Assembly: GCF_963678635.1 (NCBI RefSeq)
Contig: NC_087070.1
Coordinates: 3,663,157 to 3,727,156 of the forward strand
DNA from: Symsagittifera roscoffensis
Taxonomy: Eukaryota > Xenacoelomorpha > Acoela > Convolutidae
Reading direction: 5' to 3'
Length of the DNA: 64,000 nt
Part shown: positions 45,905 to 57,247 of the stretch, in pieces
How positions within the stretch are numbered: position 1 is the first letter of the stretch
Layout: each line of letters opens with the position of its first letter
Made by a program: the position numbers and the translations under genes
Notes under the pieces: model-generated
The model's input: the letters and a program-made list of their open reading frames with translations, nothing else
The model's database searches: none
Told to the model about the DNA's origin: nothing

Positions 45905-47737
45905 CTATATTAAACTGATATGGCAACAACCGATCGACCCCCACCGGGTCAAACGAGATTTATAGGACTTATTAGACTTGTTACCATCTAGCGCTGATGT
46001 GAGCGCTTTGTGATCTGTTGCAATGGTAAATGATTTTCTTAAAAGGTAATGTTTGTATCTGGCTACTGCCCAAACAACTGCCAGTAACTCCAGTTCATTT
46101 GTTGAATGTTTTTTCTCTTGTACATTAGATACCGAGATGCGAATGAGATTGGAACCCACAAACTTTCGTCATTTTGTTGTTCCAGTGTAGCGCCTAAGCC
46201 ATCATGGCTCGCGTCACACTTAACTCGTGTCTCTCGGTTAGCATCATAATAATTTACTTTTGTAATATTTGCTACAGCCTCTTTTATAGCATCAAATACT
46301 ACAGTGTGCTCATCCCCCCACTCGAACTTTTTTACCGGTAGTTTCATGTTTTTCAACTTTCTCTTTTGATTCTCTTCTTTAAGAAGTGGTCTCAATTTCT
46401 CAGTTAGACTTGCTGCGTTAGGTATAAATTTAGCTAAGTGATTTATACTTCCCAGAAATGACCTTAATTGTTTAAGCAATTTCGGCGGATTTACGTTTAT
46501 AATCGCTTCGGTTTTAGTGAATTTTGGACTAACCCCTGCTTCTGAGAGGTGATGACCAGACCAATTCACTTCTTGTTTGAAAAATTCGCACTTCGACGTT
46601 TTCGATGCCAAAATTTCCACATCTAATTTCCTAAGTACCGCTTCCACCAGATTTCCATGTTCAATTTTATTTCCCTTCGACACAATAAGAAAGTCATCCA
46701 GGAAACAGAACGTGTTTTTAGAGTGATTGATAGTTCTGTCCACGGCCTTTTGGATTTCGGCTGGCATGTCCGCTAATCCATAGAACATTGTAAGAAATCT
46801 GTATGTCCCGGTTGCTTTCCTACCAACAATATTCAAAGTACATTGTTTAGCTGTATCTGCAGCCAATTTTAATTGACTGTACGCATATTTCAAATCTAAC
46901 ACCGTGAATTGNNNNNNNNNNNNNNNNNNNNNNNTGAGGATCCCAGACTCAGCTATGTGGTTGTGTTCGCATGTAAACGAAAGCTGATCAAAAGTCGTTT
47001 GACTGATGGCCTAAAAATAATAACTTTTTACTTAGCCCTAAACAGACCAGAAAATCAACTGGCAAGGTCGAGACGGTGAAAAACGAGTAGGATTAAGGTA
47101 ACTGACGCCTGCCAGTCGTTAATAGGTACTTTTTCTACGCTCCGTCGCTGTGTAGTGTTTGGGCGAATGTTACAAAATAGAGAGTACCACTTTTGTTTTC
47201 AGTAACAATTTGACTCACCCCATCGATTAGCTCATCTACGTTAGGCATTTGGTGTTTATTTTTGAACAGTTGTCTATTTATTGGTTTCGCGTTCAACGCC
47301 AATTTTATTGAGTCGTCCTTTTTTACTGTTATCACAATCGGAGCAAAAAAGCACTCACTCGTACATTTATCAAGTTTTGTTATATGACCTTCTGTCAACA
47401 ACTTCTCGATTTCTTTTTCAACTTTATCCTGTATGTGAATTGGGATTCTTCTCCCTTTTTCTTGAATTGGACATAATGGATATTTAAATTTCGAACTTAC
47501 AATGTGATTTTTTGAAATTCCTTGTCTTTCAAATAAATTTTTGAACTTATTGAAAAACTTTTCTTTCCAACCTTCTGACTGCTCGCACATGAGCACGTCA
47601 AACCTGGTAAGTTCCTTTGGCACTGGTTTTTGTGTAGTAACTTTTCCCACTTGTCCTTGCAAATCCAATCCCATGATGCATCTGGTCTTACGTTCCGTCA
47701 CAAGAAAGGTAGCGCCTTCCACCTCCCAGCCCGCCAA
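45905..47737 (-). pseudogene. Reverse transcriptase and RNase H of element A (interrupted)
   Basis: The N-terminal RT part lies at 47135-47737 (IQDKVEKEIEKLLTEGHI, VITVKKDDSIKLALN). The palm and thumb lie at 46063-46902 (LDLKYAYSQL, FLDDFLIVSKG, FLGSINHLAKFIPNA). RNase H starts at VKCDASHDGLGATLEQQ and continues, after a frame change near 46100, in 45905-46159 (ELLAVVWAVARYKHYL, ATDHKAL). The RT is split by foreign sequence plus Ns at 46912-47163, exactly where LDL(K/R)YAYSQ should follow YFVT. Confidence 0.85.
46912..46934. other. Assembly gap (23 N)
   Basis: A run of N inside the RT of element A. Sequence right of it (46935-47160) does not align with element B, so the gap edge may be misassembled. 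Confidence 0.98.
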
Positions 47738-47764
47738 CCGTTTTCAAAGCTCCCAATACACTTT

Positions 47765-49294
47765 TCAAAGGTTCGTTTTCAAAGCTCCCAATACACTGAT
47801 CGGTTGTTTGTTATAATCAACGAATTTGGTATGCAAATTCAGTTTTTCTGACGGAATCAATCTTGCTTTGCTTGACTTTTCCATAATTTCCTTCGCCGTC
47901 GCCCAATTTAGAAACGAAACTGGACTTCCCGTGTCCACTGTCAATTGTATTATTTGATCATCAATTCGTACCATGGCTTTTAGTGATTTTACTCGTTTCA
48001 ACGTTGGGTCTCGAATTGAATCGATTTTCTGGACTTGTATTGTCTCTCCATTCGATTTGTTCCTTATTTCATTGACTCGATCCTTCACATACTTGGAAAC
48101 TCTTTCATTTTCCGGTTGATAGGTTTGTATCGACATGAATTCAAACTCACTACATGACCCAAAGCTTTCACTTATCTGATCGCATTCCTCTATAGATCCT
48201 TCCGATTCTTCCGCAACTTCACTAACTTGCTGAGATCTACACAATTTTGCAAAATGATTGGGTTTACCACAGTTCTTACAAGTTTTACCCATTGCTGAAC
48301 AATTTTTCAAATGTCCCTGATCAAACGCCCTTCCACATCTGTTACATGGTTTCGTTGTCATTTTGTGGTTCTTGTTATTATTTTGATTTTTATTTGATTC
48401 CCTTCTGTTTTGATTCTTCGTCGTCCCTGACAAATTTCTAACGGCCATTACAGGTTCTTGTTTTATCCTCACTCCCGAAGTGTAAAGGTTACTTGTTCCT
48501 CCTGTAGCCGCAGCATTCGTCTTTTGAAAAGCCATTGTGGTTAACTGGCTGTGTTCGAAATTTATCGCCCTTTTCAGAACCTCTTCTGGATCTAGAGTCT
48601 CGAATGTCAACGTGTCTTGCAATGTCATTTTTTTCATTTTCGAAATGAATAAATCACGGACTATCTCATTTTCCAAATTTACCAGCTCAGATCGAACTGC
48701 TTGCGCAGTTAGCGCTGCGTAAAATGCCTCCAGAGATTCCCCGGATTCTTACATTCGCGTAAAAATTTTATATCTTTCATACGTTACACTTTTCACTTTT
48801 TGAAACGAAACTTCTGCAAGTTCTGTAATTTCCCTGAACGACATTTTCGATACTTTTGCATGCGGGTTCTTTTGTAGGAATCGTTTCTTGCCCTCTGTAC
48901 CCAGAGACAAAAATAATCAGGACACCAGTTTCTTTTGTACTTCGTTATAGAAAACATTGTGTCCGACTCGTGGGCCTCTTGTCCTTCTCTCTTCGTTCTC
49001 CAACAATACTCTATCCCTTGCTAGCTTGTCTCTAAGAATCCTCGCATTCTTCGCATCTTCATTCTTTCCATCTCGTGGTGTTTCTGGTCGAGGAGGTGGC
49101 TACTCTAATATGTCTTTTGGTTCTTCCAACATAATCTCTGGGTTTACATTTTCTTTAACAGTTAGTGCCATAAGAAATTGTTCAAACCAGATTTTAAATT
49201 GCCACGGAGGATCTAAATTCGCTGACGCCCAAAATACGGGTATTCCCATATCCGTTCTAGTGTGTTGAGCTGCGAATCCTGCTGGCTGCGCCAT
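47765..49294 (-). pseudogene. gag, nucleocapsid and protease of element A (broken)
   Basis: Starts MAQPAGF at 49294, where the A of the ATG is the last LTR base. A Ty3-like N-terminal segment follows (FWASANLDPPWQFKIWFEQF). The middle (48677-49099) is out of frame. The main block 48676-47765 has a capsid end, two zinc knuckles (CNRCGRAFDQGHLKNC and CKNCGKPNHFAKLC) and a protease with VDTGSPVSFLN near 47930. Gag packages the RNA. Protease matures the polyprotein. Confidence 0.8.
49280..49293 (-). other. Primer-binding site of element A
   Basis: TGGCGCAGCCAGCA directly abuts the 5' LTR. It would pair with a tRNA 3' end GGCTGCGCCA. The G before CCA fits a tRNA-Ser discriminator, but the tRNA identity is inferred. 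Confidence 0.7.
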
Positions 49295-49534
49295 GTGTTA
49301 TCCGATGCGGTATCGAGTGAAAACTAATTGTAGTTCAATAATGTATTCTGTTATATTGAACTTTGTTTTCTCTTTTTTTTGTTTGGTTACTGAGAGATAG
49401 ATCAACACTAAAAAACTCTGACCTCTCAACTAAGTCTCAATGTCACAACACACTGTGACCTTGAGTATACCATGAAATTAATAAGTAAGCACCGCAGGTT
49501 GGTAGTACATACATAATCAATTACTGCTATTGCA
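49294..49534 (-). repeat. 5' LTR of element A
   Basis: 241 bp, near-identical to the 3' LTR. High LTR identity suggests a fairly recent insertion despite the broken coding sequence. Confidence 0.9.
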
Positions 49535-50101
49535 GTAGCAGTATGACACATACGTATTTTTTCATGCCTTCAATATTTGAAGTTCTAGTAGAATAAGCAG
49601 CTTTGTGGGAAGGCTGGCCCATGTGAGGTGTTTTAATAATTTTTACTGCAATTGACATATTTTTTATTGGATGGATTTTTTAATTGTTTCCGGTAATTTC
49701 AGCAAACGGGCACAAAAATTATGGGCTCTTTTCCAGTTTCCCACCCCCTCGTAAAATTACAAAACAAAACTGCTCAAAAGTGAAATGAAACTGCTCGAAT
49801 GAAACTGCTCGAATGATCTCAGTTTGTTGGAACAATTTTGTGAGCGGAAAAACCAATTCTTGATAAAGTCTCTGAATTATTAGGCAGCACATAGGGTAGT
49901 TCAGAGTGCACAACTTCTGAAGTCGTAATTCGCAGGTTCGATACCCGCTGAAAAACTTTTAGAAAAAAATTGCCTCAAAAATCGGAATAAAAAATATTTT
50001 AGCTCAATTTTGTACTTGTGTCATTTCTCCGATTAATAGTCATCAAAATTTTTTGTAGATTTACAATTATTATATCATGATGAAAGTAACCACAACCCAA
50101 C
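49535..50101. other. Spacer between the two LTR elements
   Basis: 567 bp with no gene. It holds a tRNA-like stretch (49882-49955). The last five bases, CCAAC (50097-50101), form the left target-site duplication of element B. Confidence 0.6.
49882..49955 (+). repeat. tRNA-like sequence (decayed tRNA gene or SINE head)
   Basis: GCAGCACATAGGGTAGTTCAG resembles a 5' end with box A, and CGCAGGTTCGATACCCGC gives a consensus box B and a mostly paired T arm. The acceptor shows AGC/GCT pairing. No clean T4 terminator follows. A functional tRNA is unlikely. Confidence 0.4.
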
Positions 50102-50442
50102 TGTTATACCCTCATTCGTTAGGTGAGGTATAATCTATATTCGGCTAAGTCTATGCTGAACGCTAACTGAGAATTGAACGGTTAAGAGAGCAATTTAATT
50201 TCATTTAACAATGTTTAAGTCTGGCTGACACTGACCTCGAATCAATTGAGAGCCAGTGTTTCATAATAACTAGTACATATGTCATTACGAATAAATAGGT
50301 ACTTATTTAATCATCAGACTTCTATATGTGTTCAATAATCAGTTATGTTTATATTATGTAATCATTACCAGCTGGTAGTTCTAGCACCTAAATCTATATC
50401 ATTAGAAAAGGATTTTTTGCTATAATATCCGTACGGATAAGA
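50102..50442 (-). repeat. 3' LTR of element B
   Basis: Matches 56902-57242 over its whole length. The inner end reads GGATAAGA where the other LTR has GGATAACA. The minus-strand purine run CAAAAAGAGGGAAA (50443-50456) beside it is the polypurine tract. Confidence 0.9.
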
Positions 50443-50470
50443 TTTCCCTCTTTTTGATTAAGTGAATGCT

Positions 50471-52218
50471 TCACTTATTCCCTCTTTCCTTTTCAGTGAC
50501 ACTGGTAATTTCTTGTTGTGGATCTTTCTCCAGTGGTATTGCGTTATGTGAGACAGTTTGTTCTGTTGTGTTCTCTCTTTCTCGTTGAAAGGTCATAGAG
50601 ATTCCCCGTACCGGTGAAATGGCATGGAGGATATTCATTGCCTCCTCGAAATCCTGGAAAATCATTGCCTCCTGGAAGTTCATTGCCTCCTCGCTGAACG
50701 ATTCTTTTGTCGTCCTGGGTTTGTCCAAGATATATCGGGAGCTTGTTGTTTTCATCGCTGTTGTAGTGTTGCCCAAATTTTCATTTCTCGTATTTTCTGG
50801 GGTTGCTGTCTCCATATGTTTTTCTGTGCACATTATTTCCTCCGAGGTACCGAATTCTGGTTGTTTTGCGGGGTTACAGTTGTCTGATCTTGGCTACTGA
50901 CGTCGGCTGTAGCGAGTTCGACGTGTGCTACCAGGCAAGGTACAGAAGTTTCTACAATTTGAGCAATTGGTATAGCCTCCCCCAGTTTGGTGGCCAGTGC
51001 ACTTTTCCTTTGTCTCGACGATCGTCGTATTTCGGGTGACTTTTGTTCGGGTGTGGCCTTAATGTCAACCTGTTTTGCGGCTGGTTTATCGGGTGACGGT
51101 GTTTTCTCGTTCAGATCTGTATCTGACGAAAGTGAAATGGACGTGTCGCACTCGAATTGGACATTTGATAGGTCTGATTTCGGCTTTTTTTGAGGACTCA
51201 TTTTTCCTGATGGTTTTTTTCGTTGTTGTGGTTTGGGGTTCTTGCTTTGCTGCTTTGCGCGTTGTGCGAACTTCGATTTGCTGTTGAAGGTACTGAAGAG
51301 CTTTTGTGGTCCCAAGGCTTTTCTATTTAGCGATTGTTGAATGATGTCCTGAATCGTTATCGGAGGTGAGAGCTTTGGACTTAGTGAAACTTGTCTTTCC
51401 TCACTGGTAGAAAGTGGTTTCGTGGTCTTTTTCCCTGAAACACGTGGTTTTGCCCGAGGTAGATGTTTGTCTGCCACAAAATCTTTTAGGGCTGCCGGCC
51501 TACACTTTCCGTATACCCTTGGGTCCGGAATAAACGCTAAACCATCGTGCCTTACTACCCGTGGTTGTTTGCCATCCTCTCTTATCCACGCAGTATGTGG
51601 AGAGTAATTTTGAATAAAACCGTTTTCTATAATTTTGAATTGTGCCCCAAACGTGCCCGGGTTTTTTTATTTTTTTTGGCAATTGTTCCCAATTTTCGAG
51701 CTACCTGTTCTAATCGACGTCCGGTTTTAGGGTCAATTGTGTGCGCGGGACCTTTAAATCGGTCTTTTAGAAAGACTAAGGGTGCCTTTGTAGGTTTTTT
51801 TTTCCGGATTGGTTAGCGATCTTATCGGTTTTCGCGTTCTTAAAGTTTCAAGGTTGTTTGACTTTTCCATTAGAAATGATCGTTTGAGTTTTAACGGGTC
51901 GTAAGGTTTGTTTGAAAGAGGTAAATGCGCACCTATCGGGAAATTCTTGATGAGTTGTTCATCATAATCGTCGTCGCTGCTCTCCAGCGTAATTGTGTCC
52001 TGTTGGTTAAGTAGCTCCGGTTGGACTTTGGCGCGTCGTTTTCCCGGGTTTGCGTTTGTAGAGGTACACGTTTTACCCTGCTGGTTGTCAGTTGCCGTGG
52101 CATTCTCAGTGTCCACAGGGGTAAAAGTGGGTTCCGGCAAGTATTGATGATCTTTTCGTTTTTGTGGCACTGCTCCTCTAGTATCCGTGCCTTTGTAGAC
52201 GAGGTCCCGATCCCACAT
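50471..52218 (-). pseudogene. Low-complexity C-terminal extension of element B pol
   Basis: Pieces 51754-52218, 50833-51477 and 50471-50833 are rich in Lys, Ser, Thr, Pro and Gln (for example KQQSKNPKPQQRKKPSGK). No domain recognised. It is equivalent in position to 42647-43692 of element A and longer, at about 1.7 kb. Confidence 0.5.
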
Positions 52219-52260
52219 AGCTTCCGCAGAGGGTGCTGGCTTTGTAAGAACTTTTTCATC

Positions 52261-52971
52261 TCAACATGATAGCTTAGTGTTTTCCCATGAGAGATTTGAG
52301 AGTTTTGGTGATGTGCTAATATTCGTTAATGGTGTATTGGGCCGCCGTCCAAATTGGGCCTCAAACGGAGTTATTTTTGTGGTTGCGTTAGGCGTAATAC
52401 GAAGTGTCTTAATTAGCTCGGCGAAGTCAGACGCAAGTTTATATGGTTTATTGTTTTTGTCAATTTTCATGATGGCTAGTCTTGATTTTAGAGTTCTTAT
52501 TAGCCGTTCGACCATTCCCATTGCCCTCCTGTGGTCATCCACTGGTGCGAATATTAGCTTGATATTATTAGTTTAACAATATATTAGAAACATTTTGGCC
52601 CGAAAACCTTGTGCCTGATCGCATCTGATGTTACGGGGAACCCCATGATTTACGATATGGTTTTGCATAAATCGAATGATTGTATCGGCTCTGTTGTTTG
52701 AAACAACTTTTGCGTAGGGGAAACGGGAGAAACGATCTACTCCAACTAAGATATATACTTCTTTATCATTTTCATTAGGTAATGGGCCCGCAAAATCCAA
52801 CTGGATTTCTTCGTTTGGCTCCACGACAGCGTCCAATGTCGTATAATGCTTTTTCCCTGATATGACCTTAAGGTTCTTACTTTTTTCGCCGCAGTTTTTA
52901 TAATTTTGTGCGGTGGCCACAATATCACGATGCAAGTAGGGATACCACACATGTTTAGCCGCTTCAATCAT
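52261..52971 (-). pseudogene. Integrase of element B (broken)
   Basis: The zinc-finger remnant (HRDIVATAQNYKNC) is followed by the core with LDFAGPLPNEND, VGVDRFSRFP and NIRCDQAQGF. A break near 52560 precedes GMVERLIRTLKSRLAIM, with the catalytic Glu, and TPFEAQFGRRPNT. As in A, the usual SDNGxQF reads CDQ and an HR-x-x-G-x-VER motif surrounds the Glu. Confidence 0.8.
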
Positions 52972-53080
52972 GCCGCCTTGTCCTGGGTGTGAGATGTAAG
53001 TCGTCCATCATTGTTGGTCGTAATTGTTTCTGAATAACGACCCTATCGTCATACAACAAAATACCGTCTCTAACTGACAA

Positions 53081-55413
53081 TCAGTGACGTACGTTGTAGA
53101 AGTAGGGGACATAGCACTGTTTCACCCTGTCCCATTTTTGTTGCCTGATCATATTCATCAATGGTGATAGATTCCGGTCACATCGCGTAGCCGCTGCCAA
53201 ACACTCTATGTCCATAACTTTTCTAAGGTTCTTATGGAACAAGGGCGTGTCCTCCTCCTCCATCGTGGTTGTCTGGCATTCGGTTGTGGTCGCCTCTTCT
53301 TGAAGCGTTTGACAGATGGCATTAACTTTTTCATTCTCGATCCTCCGAAAGGTATAGCTCTCCGCTGATGGTATGAATTGATGGGTAACGTCACTAATCG
53401 TAAGTTCCGGCGGTGGCGGTTTGTTTAAGTAGTCGTTAAACGTGGCGTAATTAATGGGAGCAAACGTAAGTTGTGTTTGGGTGTCACTGTGGCATTTTCT
53501 TGTAATACGTTTGAAGGGGGGCAAAACCATGCCTTGTTAAAATTGCCGGTTCATTTCTGTATTTTTGCTGTGGTCAGTGTATTGTTTATATTTGAATGCG
53601 AATTCGATTTGTTATAGCGACTGGTTTGAAACAATTGACTTTTAACAGTGAATGCAGTTTGTTTGTGAACAGAATTTGAATTTTCAACGTTCTTGTTCCG
53701 GTTGAGCTTTCTGGTGCCTAGATATCCGATTGGATTTTTGTTCAAAGAGATGTTTTGATTGCTGCTGTCTTGAAAATCTAAGCATATGACGAAATCGTCG
53801 ATTAAAGCGACGACAAATTGTTCGTTCCAATACGCTGGGGGTTGTGGTTTAACGACTGGATGTCGTGAAATGTAATCCATTGAAATGAGACCCATTTTAC
53901 TGCCTGCTAGGTGGTGTATATCAAAATCAAACGGAATGAGCCTATCGATCCATCTAGTTAACCGGCTTTGATAGGTTTTATTACCTCTATTACTTTGTAG
54001 GGCACTTACCAATGCTTGGTGATCTGTTATTAAAGTGAACCGTCTACCATAGAGGTTATACTTAAAATGTTCGATAGCCCATACTGCGGCTAAAAGCTCG
54101 AGCTCATCAACTGAATATTTTTGTTCGCACGAATTCAAAAACCGCGATGCGTACGCAATGGTTGCCCAGCCATCTGGTGTTTCTTGTTCGAGTACCGCGC
54201 CTGGTCCCTCGCGGCTGGCGTCACAAATAATGCGTGTTTCTCTGTTGCTTACGAAATGTCTATTTTCCGTAATATTTTGAACCGCCACTAGTATATTACG
54301 AAACTCTTTTTCATTTTCCTCTTTCCATACAAAAGTAAATTTGTTGGTTGCAGACAGTAGAGGTTGTAACGGAGTACATAATTGAGCCAGATTAGGTATA
54401 AACTTGTTCAAATGATGAACAGATCCCATAAAAGTTTTGAGTTGTTTAAAAGTTTTTGGGTGGTGTAGGTCTACTATAACATCTGTTTTCTTTTGCATAG
54501 GGGTTATTCCACATTCGTTAATTATGAAGCCTAGCCACTACTTCTTTGCAGCCAAATTTACATTTGTCGACGGAGATGGCCATGTTTTCCGCATCTAACT
54601 TGTTGAGAACTTTCGTTAGTTTATCTATGTGTTGTTCTTTGGTACCGTGTGAGATAATCAGGATATCATCTAAAAATGCAAACGTGTCTTTTTCATTATT
54701 GAGGATCAGATCAATGGCTTTCTGAAACTCAGCGGGCATATCAGTGAGTCCGTAAAAACCTGTTTGGAACTGGTAGGTTCCTGTAGCCCTACCCCCAATA
54801 ATACTGAAATTACATTGCGTCCGTGTTGTATCATCGAGTGGCAGTTGACTATACGCATAACGTAAGTCTAATGTTAAAAAATACGTGGTCCCCGGTTTGT
54901 TTGTTCTTTGCTGAGCCGACTGTGCTATACTATCTAGCAAAACCTCAATGTTTGGCATTTGATATTAGTTTTTATGGATAGATTTGTTGATTTGTTTCGG
55001 TTCCATTGCCAATTTTATTGATTGATCTTTCTTTACCGTTATTACAATAGGGATTTTGAATTGGTGGTCGCTGCATTTCTCCAGACGGATTATATGACGT
55101 TGGTCAATTAGCGATCGAATTTCATTTTCCACTTTCTCTTGAATATGAATGGGAATACGTCTCCCTCGTTGTTGCAACGCCTTGAATTCTTTTAAGAATT
55201 GAGTATGAACCATGTGATTTTTGGAGGCCCTAGTCGTGTACAGAGTCCAGGGTACGTGGTTTTGACCCACGCCGCTATTTTTTTGTCTAAACTGTCAATA
55301 CTGTTGACATGAAAATTAGACTTACCAACTGGTTTTCTCTCTTGGTGCAGTTTTATTCCAATCTGGGGGAGAAGATTGTGTCCCATGATGTTCGCTCGTC
55401 TGTCGTCCACCAC
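53081..55413 (-). pseudogene. Reverse transcriptase, RNase H and linker of element B
   Basis: RT starts in 54965-55270 (IQEKVENEIRSLIDQRHI), then a TAA. It continues 54518-54958 with LDLRYAYSQLPL and FLDDILIISHG. A one-base frameshift near 54530 leads into 53551-54498, with the thumb (FMGSVHHLNKFIPNL), RNase H (IICDASREGPGAVLEQ, LLAAVWAIEHFKYNL, TDHQAL) and HLAGSKMGLISMDYISR. The linker 53081-53530 has no known domain. Confidence 0.85.
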
Positions 55414-56902
55414 TATGAATGAAGCTGTTTGAGTCGTCGATCCTCCCCAGATTCTATAGGGGCGATCACCCTGCCAAGCGACGGGATCTTGTAGCCATTG
55501 TAACAGACCATTCTGTTGGCCTCATCGTCTTTTCCTAATTTGGTTTTAACTGCCGATTTGACGGTAGATGTCAGAAGGTTGGCTGTTTTTTCATTCACGA
55601 AAGACGTTGGAGAACCTGTGTCGGCGATAAACACAATTTTATTCGTCTCCGATCGGACCCTAATAAGATGTCCTAGTAGATCGGTGTTTGTTATGACTTC
55701 TGCTCGGCGTGATTCAAATTTTATCCAGTTGGTAGATGCATCATCCGGATGTATTAACTCCCATCCCGGGATTATATCACCTGCTTGCAGATAATCGACG
55801 TAGGTGGTCATGTCTGTTTCCTGAAGATCCTGTTGCTGAGGAATGTTCTCCTGAATAACATTTACTCCACTAGATTTGCATAGTTTGGCAAAATGACCCC
55901 TTTTAATGCATTTATTACAAAATTTGTTTCGCGCCGGACACTGTGCCAAATGGTTAGCTGAGAATGTGTTGCCACACTTGAAGCAATCTTTATTCTGTGC
56001 GGGTCTGTCAGAACTGTTTCTCGACGTTATGCCTCCGCGACTGCGTCCACCCCGAGGTTGGGACTTATAACCACCCCTCCTTTAAACGAAGTTTACCGGT
56101 TCTGATTTTAAGTTTGTGTGACTATTGGACGAATCCTGCTTTCTGATGTGGACTTGATTCTCTAGACCTTTCTCCCGTCGTACTGCGTAATCCAACGCTT
56201 GTTCGGGCGCTTTCGTTTGAGCGAGGGGGTCTTTTTTAACCTCGTCGTTTGACATGTTCGCTGTAAACAAATCTCGAATTATTTCTGATTCAAGTCCACC
56301 ATCATTGCATGCGGTACACTTGAAGTTGCCTTTGGCCACGAGTTCAGTGAGTCCACAGTGGATTTCTTCTAGGGTTTTTGTCTTTCCTTGTTTGCGCATG
56401 AAGGCTTCATATCGGTCGAATGTCACATTTCGTTCCTCTATAAAAAGTCGTGTTAATCTATCCCAGAATTCTCTGGTTGAGATTTCCTGAATTTTGAGAT
56501 TCGGATAATATTGTGTCAATCTTCTTTGGCCCTCAGTCCCCAGACACAAGTAAATATAGCTCCTGCATTTGATGTCCGCTTCTTCCCACGGAATTCCGTC
56601 TACTGTTGGACCAAGGTTGTCCAAATGATGACACTGATTTTCCCACGCTACCCGTTTTTCTTGGTTGTGTAGATTGCGATCTCGTACCTGTTTGTCGGTT
56701 TCCCCCTCGATAGAGAGTTCATATCAGGGTTCTTTGGATTTTCGTATAGCTGGGGGGTTTTGGTGATAGCACCGTCTTTTGCGATGATGCCAAGGAATAA
56801 TTTTTATTTCCACTTATCCCACGCTAATGGTGGTTCCGCTGAGGCTTTCTGCCAAAACGGTGTGATCGCCAATGGGTTCTTTGTAAGTGCTGGCTGCGCC
56901 AT
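55413..56902 (-). pseudogene. gag, nucleocapsid and protease of element B (broken)
   Basis: The ATG at 56902 overlaps the LTR edge (MAQPALT). The N terminus aligns with element A (PFWQKA versus PVFWAS) and ends at a TAA after 32 codons. The capsid core is 56082-56624. Zinc knuckles and protease lie in 55413-55949 (ending CPARNKFCNKCIKRGHFAKLC; FIADTGSPTSFVNEKTA). Confidence 0.8.
56888..56901 (-). other. Primer-binding site of element B
   Basis: TGGCGCAGCCAGCA is identical to element A and directly abuts the LTR. Confidence 0.7.
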
Positions 56903-57242
56903 GTTATACCCTCATCCGTTAGGTGAGGTTAAATCTATATTCTTCTAAGTCTATGCTGAACGCTAACTGAGAATTGAACGATTAAGAGAGCAATTTAAAT
57001 TCATTTAACAATGTTTAAGTCTGGCTGACACTGACCTTGAATCAATTGAGAGACAGTGTTTCATAATAACTAGTACATATGTCATTGCGTATAAATAGGT
57101 ACTTATTTAATCATCAGACTTCTATATGTGTTAAATAATCAGTTATGTTTATAGTATGTAATCATTACCAACTGGTAGTTCTAGCACCTAAATATATATC
57201 ATTAGTGAAGGATGTTTTGCTATAATATCCGTACGGATAACA
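56902..57242 (-). repeat. 5' LTR of element B
   Basis: 341 bp with TGTTAT...ATAACA termini, followed by the CCAAC target duplication. Confidence 0.9.
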
Positions 57243-57247
57243 CCAAC

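Larger units (their letters stand above)
42089..49534 (-). mobile_element. Mag-like Ty3/gypsy LTR retrotransposon A (decayed)
   Basis: 7.4 kb with LTRs at 42089-42330 and 49294-49534. It carries gag, protease, RT, RNase H and integrase in Ty3/gypsy order, read on the minus strand. Two-knuckle NC, FLDD reverse transcriptase and the gag start at the LTR edge are shared with element B. It is inactive as sequenced: gag is broken at about 48.7-49.1 kb, a 35-bp duplication disrupts the protease end, and RT is interrupted at 46912-47163 (with a 23-N gap). No target-site duplication was recognised. Confidence 0.9.
50102..57242 (-). mobile_element. Mag-like Ty3/gypsy LTR retrotransposon B (decayed)
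   Basis: 7.1 kb with 341-bp LTRs and a 5-bp target-site duplication CCAAC (50097-50101 and 57243-57247). The gag-pol order matches element A, with clear but distant protein similarity. It is disabled by in-frame TAA codons (gag near 56804 and RT near 54963), a frameshift near 54530 and further breaks in integrase. It inserted in the same orientation as A, 567 bp away. Confidence 0.92.

Noticed and set aside
42089-49534. Target-site duplication for element A
   Set aside because: Bases outside the LTRs (ATAC on the left, GTAG on the right) do not match at 4-6 bp.
54950-56810. Stop-codon reassignment (TAA read as an amino acid) in element B
   Set aside because: The TAA codons coincide with other frame damage, and the host CPEB gene itself ends in TAA. 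Simple decay is sufficient.
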